Below are positions 1-6,779 of a DNA stretch of 22,466 nucleotides, piece after piece; positions within the stretch are counted from its first letter, which is position 1; every line of letters begins with the position of its first letter. Position numbers and translations under genes: made by a program. The notes beneath the pieces were generated by a model, which did no database searches, was not told the origin of the DNA, and saw nothing but the letters and a program-made list of their open reading frames with translations. This DNA comes from JANLHG01 sp964359745 (GTDB lineage: Bacteria; Patescibacteriota; Minisyncoccia; Phycocordibacterales; PALSA-1337): NCBI GenBank assembly GCA_964359745.1, contig CAYHTR010000005.1, positions 1-22,466 of the forward strand. The letters run 5' to 3'.

Positions 1-2
1 AA

Positions 3-98
3 AGTTATTTAAAATTTGGATATTGGAGCAAGACTGGAAAAGAGCAAGGAATAAAGGATGTGCAAATGTATCTGGAAAAAACGAAGGAGTATTTATAA
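3..98 (+). CDS. 3' end of an unidentified upstream gene (partial)
   Basis: The frame starting at base 3 is open from the window edge to a TAA at 96-98 and gives 31 residues ending in KDVQMYLEKTKEYL. The charged, helix-like composition and the position just before the NYN gene's promoter are what a gene tail would look like. The fragment is too short to assign to a family, and a chance open frame of this length is possible. Confidence 0.4.
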   Translation, partial: SYLKFGYWSKTGKEQGIKDVQMYLEKTKEYL

Positions 99-137
99 GT
101 GTAACGAATACCTTAATAACCCATTCCAACATTTTGG

Positions 138-143
138 TATAAT
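138..143 (+). promoter_or_regulatory. -10 promoter element for the NYN-domain gene
   Basis: A perfect TATAAT lies at 138-143, preceded by TTGG; no good -35 is visible at 17 bases. The predicted start is near A150, which gives the NYN gene a leader of about 46 bases, unlike the leaderless arrangement seen for several other genes here. The TATAATAAC context is shared with the murG and dnaG promoters. Confidence 0.55.
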
Positions 144-149
144 AACTAC

Positions 150-195
150 ACTACGGCCTCGGCCCGACCCTGCCTCTGGCAGGGGTAAAAACGAG
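150..195 (+). repeat. GC-rich hairpin element in the NYN leader
   Basis: A GC-rich block stands out from AT-rich flanks. It contains the hairpin CCCTGCC (168-174), loop TCT, GGCAGGG (178-184). It shares the 9-mer GCCCGACCC (162-170) with the GC-rich block inside dnaG (4346-4354). The sequence ACTAC occurs twice in tandem at 145-154, at the left edge. Deleting 150-195 would put the NYN ATG exactly six bases after TATAAT, which suggests an inserted element; that part is inference. Confidence 0.5.
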
Positions 196-717
196 ATGGA
201 AAATACAAAAGATAAAAATCTAGCATTTATAGATGGTCAAAATATGTATATGAACACCACCAAAAAGGAAAAGAGTCCTTGGCTTATTGACCTTGCTCGT
301 TTTCATATTTATTTACAGAAAAAATATAATGTTGATAAGGCATATTACTTCCTCGGTTATGTGCAAGATGAGAACAATGACCTGTACGAAGAAATACAAA
401 AGGCTGGTTTTATTTTACTCTTTCGTTTACATAATCCTGCTATGGTCGGTAAGAAGAAAGGTAATGTAGACTCTGACATTATTTTCAATGTTATGAAGAA
501 GCTATACAAAAAGGAGGAGTTTAATAAAATTGTCCTCGTTTCTGGTGACGGTGACTACAAGCTACTTGTTGATTTTCTCATTGAAGAAAATAGATTTGAA
601 AAAATACTCTTTCCCGATAGGCAATACAGGTCATCTCTCTACAAAGAACTCACAAATCAATACTTTGCATATTTGGATGATGAGGATATAAAAAGCAAAA
701 TCACAAAAAAGATTTAG
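196..717 (+). CDS. NYN-domain (LabA/DUF88-like) protein, putative nuclease
   Basis: A 173-residue protein with the PIN-like NYN fold, predicted to be a metal-dependent ribonuclease. It shows the acidic residues expected of the family: D13 in FIDGQN, D92/D94 in VDSDI, and D118/D120 in SGDGDY. Beta strands precede each acidic site, and the length matches single-domain NYN proteins. I chose the ATG at 196 because the NYN fold begins directly after it. The frame is open back to an ATG at 58, but the extra 46 residues run through the promoter and the GC-rich hairpin and look non-coding. It has its own TATAAT at 138-143. Family proteins are linked to RNA turnover; the substrate here is unknown. Confidence 0.85.
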   Translation: MENTKDKNLAFIDGQNMYMNTTKKEKSPWLIDLARFHIYLQKKYNVDKAYYFLGYVQDENNDLYEEIQKAGFILLFRLHNPAMVGKKKGNVDSDIIFNVMKKLYKKEEFNKIVLVSGDGDYKLLVDFLIEENRFEKILFPDRQYRSSLYKELTNQYFAYLDDEDIKSKITKKI

Positions 718-724
718 ACAAAAA

Positions 725-766
725 GAAAAGGGTGCCTTAGGTAGTTAGCCGTTCGGACCCCTTTTC
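725..766 (-). terminator. Hairpin terminator between convergent genes
   Basis: GAAAAGGGT (725-733) pairs with ACCCCTTTTC (757-766) with one bulged base, and the stem can be extended inward by GG/CC pairs. Read on the minus strand the hairpin is followed by a T-rich run, so it suits the flavoprotein gene ending at 811. Its T-rich arm may also help stop the NYN transcript from the other side. Confidence 0.5.
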
Positions 767-810
767 GTCTGAATACATACATCTTAGCATAGAAGTTTTC
801 AAAAAGTCAA

Positions 811-2058
811 TCACGCAGCAAAAGTGCCAGCAACAAAACCTGTGGTCCAACAGAGTTGCAAGCTGTATCCGCCAGATGGTCTATCTATATTTAGTATATC
901 CCCAACGAGATAAAGGTTTGGGAAAAGTCGAGATCGCATTGTTTTGAAATCAACTTCATCAAGAGATACTCCACCACTAGTGATAATAGCTTTTTCAACT
1001 CCGAGAAGTTTTTCCACTTGCAGAGGAATATTTTTTAACAAATGAACAAGTTTTAATCGTTCTCCTCGACTAACACTATTGCATTTAATTTCTTTATTTA
1101 TATTAGAAAGTTCCACGATTATTGGAGTTATTGCTGATGGAATGAGATTTGCAAGGGCGTTTTGAAGTTTTTTCTTATCATGTTCTTTGAATAATTCTTG
1201 AAGTTTTATATTTAGTGTTTCATAATTTTCTTTAGGTAATAAGTCCAAAGAAATAGTAACAGAGCCATATTTTAGTAGTTCGCCAATATCTTTGCTCATA
1301 TTTAGTATTGTTGGACCACTAACACCGATATGTGTAAAAAGAATTTTTCCTATTTGTGTATTTTGTTTTTTATTATTTTGAAAAATAGTAATTTTAATAT
1401 CAGTCATGCTTACACCGGCTACTCTTTTAATCCATATATCTTTTACTGCTATTGGTACGAGTGATGGAGTAGGTTCAATGATTTTATGTCCAATATTTTT
1501 CAACCACAAATAAGCATCGCCAGTAGAGCCGGTTTCTGGTCGTGATGTTCCGCCTGTCGCGATTATGATGGAACTGCCCCGTATAATTTTTGAATTTTTC
1601 AATTTTACTCCGACAAGTTTGTTATTTTCGCGAACTATTTCAACTACTGGCGAATTTGAAAGTACAGTAACATTATTTTTTTGCATATATTCCACAAGAA
1701 CATTCCACACGGATTGGGCAGAATTTGAAATGGGAAATACTCGTAATTCATTTTCCACTTTTGTTTCCATTCCTTTTGTATGAAAAAAATCTAGAGTTTC
1801 TTTTACACTCCATTGTGAAAAAGTCGAGAAAAGAAATTTTCCATCATCTTTGAATTTTTCAAGCAGTTTGCGATTATCAAATTCATAATTCGTAACGTTA
1901 CATCTTCCTCCGCCAGTGATGAGAAGTTTTTTGCCGAGAGTTTTATTTTTTTCAATAAGAATAACTTTAGCTCCTTTTTCTCCAGCTCGACCGGCGGCCA
2001 TCATTCCAGCTGGTCCTCCACCAACTATAATTACATCCCAAGGTGTGTTGTTATCCAT
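811..2058 (-). CDS. NAD(P)/FAD-dependent oxidoreductase, HI0933/BaiN-like flavoprotein
   Basis: A 415-residue protein, the usual length for the HI0933-like flavoprotein family. The N-terminal Rossmann dinucleotide site is VGGGPAG (residues 12-18). The family signature GGGRCNVTN is at 49-57. The C-terminal FAD-closing segment includes YLVGDILNIDRPSGGY followed by QLCWTTGFVAG. The family binds FAD; relatives include BaiN, and most members have no proven substrate. It is transcribed divergently from the small membrane peptide gene at 2100, with 41 bases between the two start codons, and it sits beside two more flavin enzymes. The ATG gives a start only seven residues before the Rossmann strand. 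Confidence 0.93.
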   Translation of the reverse strand: MDNNTPWDVIIVGGGPAGMMAAGRAGEKGAKVILIEKNKTLGKKLLITGGGRCNVTNYEFDNRKLLEKFKDDGKFLFSTFSQWSVKETLDFFHTKGMETKVENELRVFPISNSAQSVWNVLVEYMQKNNVTVLSNSPVVEIVRENNKLVGVKLKNSKIIRGSSIIIATGGTSRPETGSTGDAYLWLKNIGHKIIEPTPSLVPIAVKDIWIKRVAGVSMTDIKITIFQNNKKQNTQIGKILFTHIGVSGPTILNMSKDIGELLKYGSVTISLDLLPKENYETLNIKLQELFKEHDKKKLQNALANLIPSAITPIIVELSNINKEIKCNSVSRGERLKLVHLLKNIPLQVEKLLGVEKAIITSGGVSLDEVDFKTMRSRLFPNLYLVGDILNIDRPSGGYSLQLCWTTGFVAGTFAA

Positions 2059-2099
2059 ATATGCTATAATTAATCATTATTAAATAATACTTTATATAT

Positions 2100-2249
2100 A
2101 TGCTTACTACAATCGCAGTTGTTTTAATTTTATTATGGGCAATAGGATTTATTGGTTTCCATGTTATCGGTTGGTTTATTCATGTCCTTCTTGTTGTTGC
2201 TGTAATTATGATTCTTATCAGATTAATACAAGGTAAAAAAATTTTATAG
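2100..2249 (+). CDS. Small lmo0937/DUF5670-type membrane protein
   Basis: A 49-residue ORF: MLTTIAVVLILLWAIGF, then a second hydrophobic stretch, ending in RLIQGKKIL. It has two short membrane segments separated by FHVIGWFIH and a basic tail, which is the pattern of the lmo0937 family of small membrane proteins found in many bacteria, often with stress genes. The function of the family is unknown. Its TAG stop (2247-2249) directly abuts the ATG of the quinone oxidoreductase at 2250, so the two are probably co-transcribed. A TATAAT at 2065-2070 on the plus strand could be its promoter with a leader of about 23 bases. Confidence 0.75.
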   Translation: MLTTIAVVLILLWAIGFIGFHVIGWFIHVLLVVAVIMILIRLIQGKKIL

Positions 2250-2837
2250 ATGTCGATGAGTAAGAAAAAGATACTATTATTATTTGGTCATCCTGATAAA
2301 GAAACTTTATCAGGTTCATTTGCTACTGCATATGAAGAAGGTGCTCGTGAGTATGGGCACGAAGTCAAAAGAATAAATATTGGTGATTTGCAATTTGATC
2401 CAATTTTACATAAAGGATATAAAGTAATTCAGGATCTTGAACCAGATCTAAAAGATGCGCAGGAAGAATTTAAATGGGCCGAACATTTAGTAATTATTTA
2501 TCCAAGTTGGTGGTCTACAATGCCAGCGCTTCTTAAAGGTTTTTTTGACCGTATATGGCTTCCAAGTTTTGCTTTTCATTTTAAAAATAACGGTTTCGGC
2601 TGGAAAAAGCTTTTAAAAGGCAGAAGTGCTACAGTTTATGTCACTTCAGATTCCTTACCTTTTTTAGCAAGAATTCTTTTTGGTGACACAACAAATGAAA
2701 TTAAAAAAGGAATTTTGTGGTTTGCTGGATTTTCGCCAGTAAAAATAGTTAAAGTGGGTGGTCTTAAGAATATTAAACCAGCGAAAGCCATTCGAATTCA
2801 GGAAAAATTTAAGTTGTGGGGGTATAGAGGTTGTTAA
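2250..2837 (+). CDS. Flavodoxin-fold NAD(P)H:quinone oxidoreductase (MdaB/KefF/NQO1-like)
   Basis: A 195-residue protein of the Flavodoxin_2 family, soluble FAD/FMN enzymes that reduce quinones by two electrons with NAD(P)H. Visible features are the first strand KILLLFGHPD with the cofactor-binding loop (residues 7-16), the ETLSGSFA segment, and the conserved YPSWWSTMPALLKGFFDR (84-101) that lines the active site. The length is normal. A second Met at residue 3 is an equally possible start. The gene follows the small membrane peptide without a gap and precedes a nitroreductase with its own promoter. With the neighbouring flavin enzymes it suggests a role in quinone or electrophile detoxification; the actual substrate is not known. 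Confidence 0.9.
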   Translation: MSMSKKKILLLFGHPDKETLSGSFATAYEEGAREYGHEVKRINIGDLQFDPILHKGYKVIQDLEPDLKDAQEEFKWAEHLVIIYPSWWSTMPALLKGFFDRIWLPSFAFHFKNNGFGWKKLLKGRSATVYVTSDSLPFLARILFGDTTNEIKKGILWFAGFSPVKIVKVGGLKNIKPAKAIRIQEKFKLWGYRGC

Positions 2838-2858
2838 TGTTAAAATATAGTTTATAAT
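2831..2858 (+). promoter_or_regulatory. Leaderless-type promoter for the nitroreductase
   Basis: TTGTTA (2831-2836), a 16-base spacer and a perfect TATAAT (2853-2858). Exactly six bases separate the -10 from the ATG at 2865, so the predicted start is the A of the start codon. Confidence 0.65.
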
Positions 2859-2864
2859 TAAAAT

Positions 2865-3497
2865 ATGAAAAATATTATAGAAGCAATGAAATGGCGTTAT
2901 GCTACACAAAAGTTTGATACTACAAAAAAACTAACAGAAGAGCAAATTGATGAGCTTTTGCAAGCAATTGTTCTTGCTCCTTCTTCGTTTGGTCTTCAGC
3001 CGTGGAAGTTTATTTTGGTTACAAATCTAGAAGTTAGAAAAAAACTTAGGGAGGTTGGATATAATCAGCCAAAAATTACCGAAGCGTCGCATTTGATTGT
3101 TTTTGCGGTTGAAAAAAATATTGATGAAAAACTGGTGGATAAGTTTATTGAATCGATTTCAAAAATTCGCGGTGTGAATATTGCTGATTTGAAAGGGTAT
3201 GCGGATATGATAAAGGGTTCAATTGCTTCTAGAACTCCAGAGCAAAATGTTGAATGGGCGACTCGACAGGTTTATATTGCTCTTGGTGTATTGGTAACTT
3301 CTGCCGCTGTTCAAGGTATTGATGTTGGTCCGATGGAAGGTTTTGACCCAAAAAAATTTGATGAAATTCTTGGTTTGGAAAAAATGGGATTGGAATCAAA
3401 AGTTATCGCGGCAGTTGGCTTCCGCGCTTCCGATGATCCATCTGCGTCGTATAAAAAAGTCAGATATTCACAAGATGAAATTGTTATTAGAGTTTAA
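2865..3497 (+). CDS. Nitroreductase-family NAD(P)H-dependent oxidoreductase (NfsB-like)
   Basis: A 210-residue protein with the nitroreductase fold, normally a dimer binding FMN. Typical motifs are the N-terminal MKWRYATQKFD (residues 8-18), which supplies FMN-phosphate contacts, LAPSSFGLQPWKFILV (38-53), and the C-terminal FDPKKFDEIL and AAVGFRA blocks. The family reduces nitroaromatics, quinones or flavins with NAD(P)H; the physiological substrate cannot be read from sequence. It follows another flavin oxidoreductase but carries its own TATAAT placed for leaderless expression. The length and both ends are normal for the family. Confidence 0.93.
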   Translation: MKNIIEAMKWRYATQKFDTTKKLTEEQIDELLQAIVLAPSSFGLQPWKFILVTNLEVRKKLREVGYNQPKITEASHLIVFAVEKNIDEKLVDKFIESISKIRGVNIADLKGYADMIKGSIASRTPEQNVEWATRQVYIALGVLVTSAAVQGIDVGPMEGFDPKKFDEILGLEKMGLESKVIAAVGFRASDDPSASYKKVRYSQDEIVIRV

Positions 3498-3508
3498 TTA
3501 AAAAATTT

Positions 3509-3772
3509 ATGAATAATATAAATGCGAATAAGGTTGGGCTTACATTTGGGGCATTAACTGGTGGGGTACACTTGGTGTGGTCGGTTTTGGTAGCGTTTGG
3601 TTGGGCGCAACCTCTTCTTGATTTTATTTTTACGCTTCATATGGTTGAGCCAGTAATTGTTGTTGGTTATTTTGATATTATGTTGGCTGGAACGCTGGTT
3701 ATAATTACGGCAATTATCGGATATATTGTTGGTTACATTTTTTCTCTTATCTGGAATTGGTTTCATCAATAA
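3509..3772 (+). CDS. Conserved-looking two/three-helix membrane protein
   Basis: An 87-residue hydrophobic protein. A conserved-looking GLTFGALTGGVHLVWSVLVA helix (residues 10-29) is followed by an amphipathic FIFTLHMVEP segment and a long C-terminal membrane helix with repeated GY/IG (res 60-80), ending in WNWFHQ. It starts 11 bases after the nitroreductase stop and is probably co-transcribed with it. I do not recognise a named family and see no catalytic residues. The even codon use and two clean helices support a real gene. Confidence 0.7.
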   Translation: MNNINANKVGLTFGALTGGVHLVWSVLVAFGWAQPLLDFIFTLHMVEPVIVVGYFDIMLAGTLVIITAIIGYIVGYIFSLIWNWFHQ

Positions 3773-3784
3773 AAATAAAAAGGG

Positions 3785-3790
3785 TATAAT
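3785..3790 (+). promoter_or_regulatory. -10 element of dnaG (leaderless type)
   Basis: A perfect TATAAT ends six bases before the dnaG ATG at 3797, putting the predicted +1 on the start codon. The -35 region is weak (TTCATC at 3762-3767). Confidence 0.6.
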
Positions 3791-3796
3791 AACCCT

Positions 3797-5551
3797 ATGG
3801 CTTCCAATACTGTAGAACAAATAAAACAGCGACTTTCTATTACTGATGTTGTTGAGTCGTATATTAAACTTGAGCGGTCGGGGTCAAATCTGAAAGGAAA
3901 ATGTCCATTTCATAATGAAAAAACACCTAGTTTTTTTGTGTCGCCAGAGCGGGGGACTTATTATTGTTTTGGATGCGGAGCTAAAGGAGATATTTTTGAA
4001 TTTGTGGAAAATTTTGAAGGATTGGATTTTATGGGAGCGTTGAAAATGTTGGCAAGTCGTGCGGGTGTGGAAATTGTTCACGAAAATCCACAAGTTAAAA
4101 CAGAAAAGGAGCGATTGTATAATATTATGGAAGAGGCATGTAGATTTTTTGAAAGTTTGTTAAATATTTATCCAGAGGCAGTAAATTATCTTCATACTCG
4201 CGGATTGACAGATAATACAATAAAAGAGTTTAGAATCGGTTTTATACCGAACGAATGGCGAAAATTACATACTCATTTGAGAAGTAAAGGATATAGTGAT
4301 AATGATATTGAAAAAGTAGGGCTGACTAAAAAAACGGAGAAGCCTGCCCGACCCGACGGGGGCGGGGGATATTATGACCGATTTAGAGGACGCATTATGT
4401 TTCCAATTATGGATAGCGGAGGAAGAGTAATTGCTTTTTCTGGGCGAATTCTAGTTGAAGATGATAAATCAGCAAAGTATTTAAATAGTCCAGATACAGT
4501 GCTTTTTAATAAAAGTAGTGTTCTTTATGGAATTGATAAAGCAAAAAGTCATATTAGACGACTGAATTTTTCAATTTTGGTAGAAGGGCAGATGGACCTT
4601 ATCATGTCGCATCAAGCGGGTTATAAAAATACGGTCGCAGTTTCCGGCACAGCACTCACGGATTCGCTTATGACTAGAGAAAATGTAGTTAATAATCTTG
4701 GAATTATTAATCGACTTTCACATAATATGCTTTTAGCTTTTGATGCTGATAAAGCCGGACTTAATGCTTCAGAAAGGTCGGCGATTATCGGACTTTCTCT
4801 TGGAATGGATATTAAAATTGCCACAGTTCCATCAGGCAAAGACCCAGCAGATTTTATACTAGCTAATCCTGCTGGTTGGAAAGATGTGTTAAAAGAATCA
4901 AAACATATTATTGATTTTCATATAGACAGAATTATAAAAGAAACAGGTGATCAGCGGAAGATTGCAAAAGGAATAAAAGAAAAAGTTCTGCCTTTTATCG
5001 TTGTTTTGGCAAGTAATATGGAACAAGCGCATTTTGTAAAAACAATTCATAATAAAACAGGAATTAGTGAAGATGCTATATGGGAGGATTTAAAGCGTGC
5101 TCCAAAAATAATGGCCCCGTTCGCCGTGGCGAACGGGGCCCATACGGGCACAGCCGAAACTCGCCCCAAAGATTCAATACATAGGAAACTCCTAGGTATT
5201 ATTTTTTGGCAAGAAAAAATGAAAGAACCAGTAATTGACATTAAAGATGTTAAAAATAAAATAATTTCTTTTATTGGAGAAGATTTTTTTGAAAAAATAA
5301 AAATATCAGATACCGAAAAAGACGAATTAATATTTCAAGCAGAGCTTACTTATTCGGATTTAAAGAATCTTAAAAAAGAAATTGTAGAACTTTTGTTTAA
5401 TTTTGAACTTGATTATTTGAAACAATTATTTAGTGCAAAAATGTCAGAACTTGCTGTGGCCGAAAAAGAGAAAAATACTGAAAAGGCAATGAAGATTCTT
5501 AAAGAATGTCAAACATTGTCATCTCGCATTGAATTACTAAAGAAAAAATGA
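3797..5551 (+). CDS. dnaG: DNA primase DnaG
   Basis: A 584-residue primase that makes RNA primers for replication. The CHC2 zinc ribbon has C36, H39, C57 and C60 (CPFH...CFGC). The core RNA polymerase domain includes YYDRFRGRIMFPI (192-204). The TOPRIM domain shows E263 in EGQMDL and D316/D318 in FDADKAG. A C-terminal helicase-interaction region follows residue ~460. Two GC-rich palindromic stretches interrupt an otherwise AT-rich gene in frame: residues 183-191 (PARPDGGGG), just before the YYDRF motif, and about 439-457 (MAPFAVANGAHTG and beyond), in the linker before the C-terminal domain. Both lie at domain edges, so the enzyme is probably functional. The next gene, rpoD, starts 40 bases downstream. 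Confidence 0.97.
   Translation: MASNTVEQIKQRLSITDVVESYIKLERSGSNLKGKCPFHNEKTPSFFVSPERGTYYCFGCGAKGDIFEFVENFEGLDFMGALKMLASRAGVEIVHENPQVKTEKERLYNIMEEACRFFESLLNIYPEAVNYLHTRGLTDNTIKEFRIGFIPNEWRKLHTHLRSKGYSDNDIEKVGLTKKTEKPARPDGGGGYYDRFRGRIMFPIMDSGGRVIAFSGRILVEDDKSAKYLNSPDTVLFNKSSVLYGIDKAKSHIRRLNFSILVEGQMDLIMSHQAGYKNTVAVSGTALTDSLMTRENVVNNLGIINRLSHNMLLAFDADKAGLNASERSAIIGLSLGMDIKIATVPSGKDPADFILANPAGWKDVLKESKHIIDFHIDRIIKETGDQRKIAKGIKEKVLPFIVVLASNMEQAHFVKTIHNKTGISEDAIWEDLKRAPKIMAPFAVANGAHTGTAETRPKDSIHRKLLGIIFWQEKMKEPVIDIKDVKNKIISFIGEDFFEKIKISDTEKDELIFQAELTYSDLKNLKKEIVELLFNFELDYLKQLFSAKMSELAVAEKEKNTEKAMKILKECQTLSSRIELLKKK
4342..4369 (+). repeat. GC-rich imperfect palindrome inside dnaG
   Basis: A run of nearly pure G+C in an AT-rich gene. 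It folds as CCCG (4347-4350) and CCC (4352-4354) pairing with GGG (4358-4360) and CGGG (4363-4366). It shares GCCCGACCC with the NYN leader element. It is translated as PARPDGGGG between a charged loop and the conserved YYDRF motif, as expected for an in-frame insertion at a tolerant loop. Confidence 0.5.
5113..5140 (+). repeat. Perfect GC-rich palindrome inside dnaG
   Basis: The arms GGCCCCGTTCGCC (5113-5125) and GGCGAACGGGGCC (5128-5140) are perfect inverted repeats around a two-base centre. It is translated in frame as part of the DnaG linker, and the GC-rich character continues to about 5166. This looks like a mobile palindromic element tolerated in a coding region; copies elsewhere in the genome cannot be seen from here. 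Confidence 0.6.
5176..5200 (+). repeat. Imperfect inverted repeat in dnaG sharing 16 bases with the 13.2-kb palindrome
   Basis: AATACATAGGA (5176-5186) and TCCTAGGTATT (5190-5200) are complementary at 10 of 11 positions around AAC. The 16 bases TACATAGGAAACTCCT (5178-5193) recur exactly at 13234-13249. The encoded residues (HRKLLGI) look like normal DnaG sequence, so chance similarity remains possible. Confidence 0.4.
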
Positions 5552-5554
5552 TTA

Positions 5555-5583
5555 TTGTCAAAAGACGATTAATTTAGTAGTAT
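5555..5583 (+). promoter_or_regulatory. Promoter of rpoD
   Basis: TTGTCA (5555-5560), a 17-base spacer and TAGTAT (5578-5583) form a good sigma-70 promoter in the dnaG-rpoD gap. The predicted start is 5590-5592, so the leader is zero to two bases. Confidence 0.6.
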
Positions 5584-5591
5584 TACATTCT

Positions 5592-6767
5592 ATGAAGAAA
5601 TCTAAAAAAACCGCTCCTAAAAAAAAGGTCAAAGTGTCTATAAAAAAGAAAATTAAGGCCAAAATCAGGCCTAAAAAGAAGGTTGTTTTTAGTAAAGCAA
5701 AAGAGTTTGATGTAAAATCGGAAAAATTGTTAGTTAAAGGGCGGGAAAGGGGTTTTGTGACTTATGATGAAATTTTGAGAGATTTTCCTACAATTGAAGA
5801 TAATATTTCTGGTTTAGATGAGCTTTATAATAAATTAGCTGAAGCGGGGGTGGATATACTTGAAGGTGGAGGTATTCTTGAAATAGAACCAGAAGAACCG
5901 GCAAATAAAAAATATAGTTATGGTAAAAGTGATTCGGCATATGATTCTATTCAAATGTATCTTAAAGAAATAGGACAGTATCCGCTCGTGCCTGCTTCTG
6001 TTGAAAAAGATTTAGCTAGGAGAATTGAGAAAGGTGAGGAAGAGGCAAAAAATTTGCTTGCTCGAGCGAACCTTCGTCTTGTTGTTTCAATTGCCAAAAA
6101 ATATGTTGGAAGAAGTGCAGATTTAACTCTTCTTGATCTGATTCAAGAAGGTAATTTAGGACTTTTTAAAGCGGTTGATAAATTTGATTGGACAAAAGGA
6201 TACAAGTTTTCGACTTATGCCACCTGGTGGATTCGTCAAGCAATTACTCGTGCTCTTGCAGATCAGTCCAGAACAATTCGTGTACCAGTTCATATGGTTG
6301 AAACAATTGCTAAATACAAACAAGTTGTGCGCCGACTTAGTCAAGATCTTGGACGAGAACCATTAGCAGAAGAAATTGCTACAGAAATGGGACTTGATGT
6401 TGAAAAAATTTATAATATTGAAAAAATAGATCAAGATACAGTTTCTCTTGAAAGTCCTGTTGGAGATGATGGCGAAGATAAGTCAACACTTGGCGATTTT
6501 CTTTCTGACGATAAAATTCTTTCTCCAGACCAAGATTCTTCCCGTAGAATTTTAGGCGACCAAGTTAAAGAAATTTTAGGCGATCTTTCTTTAAAAGAAC
6601 GAAAGATTCTTGAAATGCGACATGGATTAGTTGATGGTATTACTCATACTCTTGAAGAAGTGGGAAAAGAATTTGGTGTTACTCGAGAACGAATTCGTCA
6701 AATTGAAGCTAAAGCGCACGATAAAATCCGCGAACACGAGAATATTAACCGATTAAGGAATTATTAA
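5592..6767 (+). CDS. rpoD: Primary RNA polymerase sigma factor (sigma-70/RpoD)
   Basis: A 391-residue principal sigma factor. A very lysine-rich N-terminal tail (1-33) precedes a short region 1.1-like domain (FVTYDEILRDFP, 55-66). Region 1.2 begins at SAYDSIQMYLKEIG (115-128). Region 2 contains NLRLVVSIAKKY (160-171) and the promoter-melting/-10 segment KFSTYATWWIRQAITRALAD (205-224). Region 3 spans roughly 235-300. Region 4 ends with the -35-binding helix-turn-helix LEEVGKEFGVTRERIRQIEAKA (two adjoining blocks, 354-375). It is short relative to E. coli RpoD because the large non-conserved region is absent, as in many bacteria. It follows dnaG, recalling the classic macromolecular synthesis operon order dnaG-rpoD, but has its own promoter. 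Confidence 0.96.
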   Translation: MKKSKKTAPKKKVKVSIKKKIKAKIRPKKKVVFSKAKEFDVKSEKLLVKGRERGFVTYDEILRDFPTIEDNISGLDELYNKLAEAGVDILEGGGILEIEPEEPANKKYSYGKSDSAYDSIQMYLKEIGQYPLVPASVEKDLARRIEKGEEEAKNLLARANLRLVVSIAKKYVGRSADLTLLDLIQEGNLGLFKAVDKFDWTKGYKFSTYATWWIRQAITRALADQSRTIRVPVHMVETIAKYKQVVRRLSQDLGREPLAEEIATEMGLDVEKIYNIEKIDQDTVSLESPVGDDGEDKSTLGDFLSDDKILSPDQDSSRRILGDQVKEILGDLSLKERKILEMRHGLVDGITHTLEEVGKEFGVTRERIRQIEAKAHDKIREHENINRLRNY

Positions 6768-6779
6768 AACAAAAATATT

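Noticed and set aside
58..195. N-terminal extension of the NYN protein from ATG 58
   Set aside because: The extension runs over the promoter TATAAT and the GC-rich hairpin, overlaps the tail of another open frame, and the NYN fold starts right after ATG 196.
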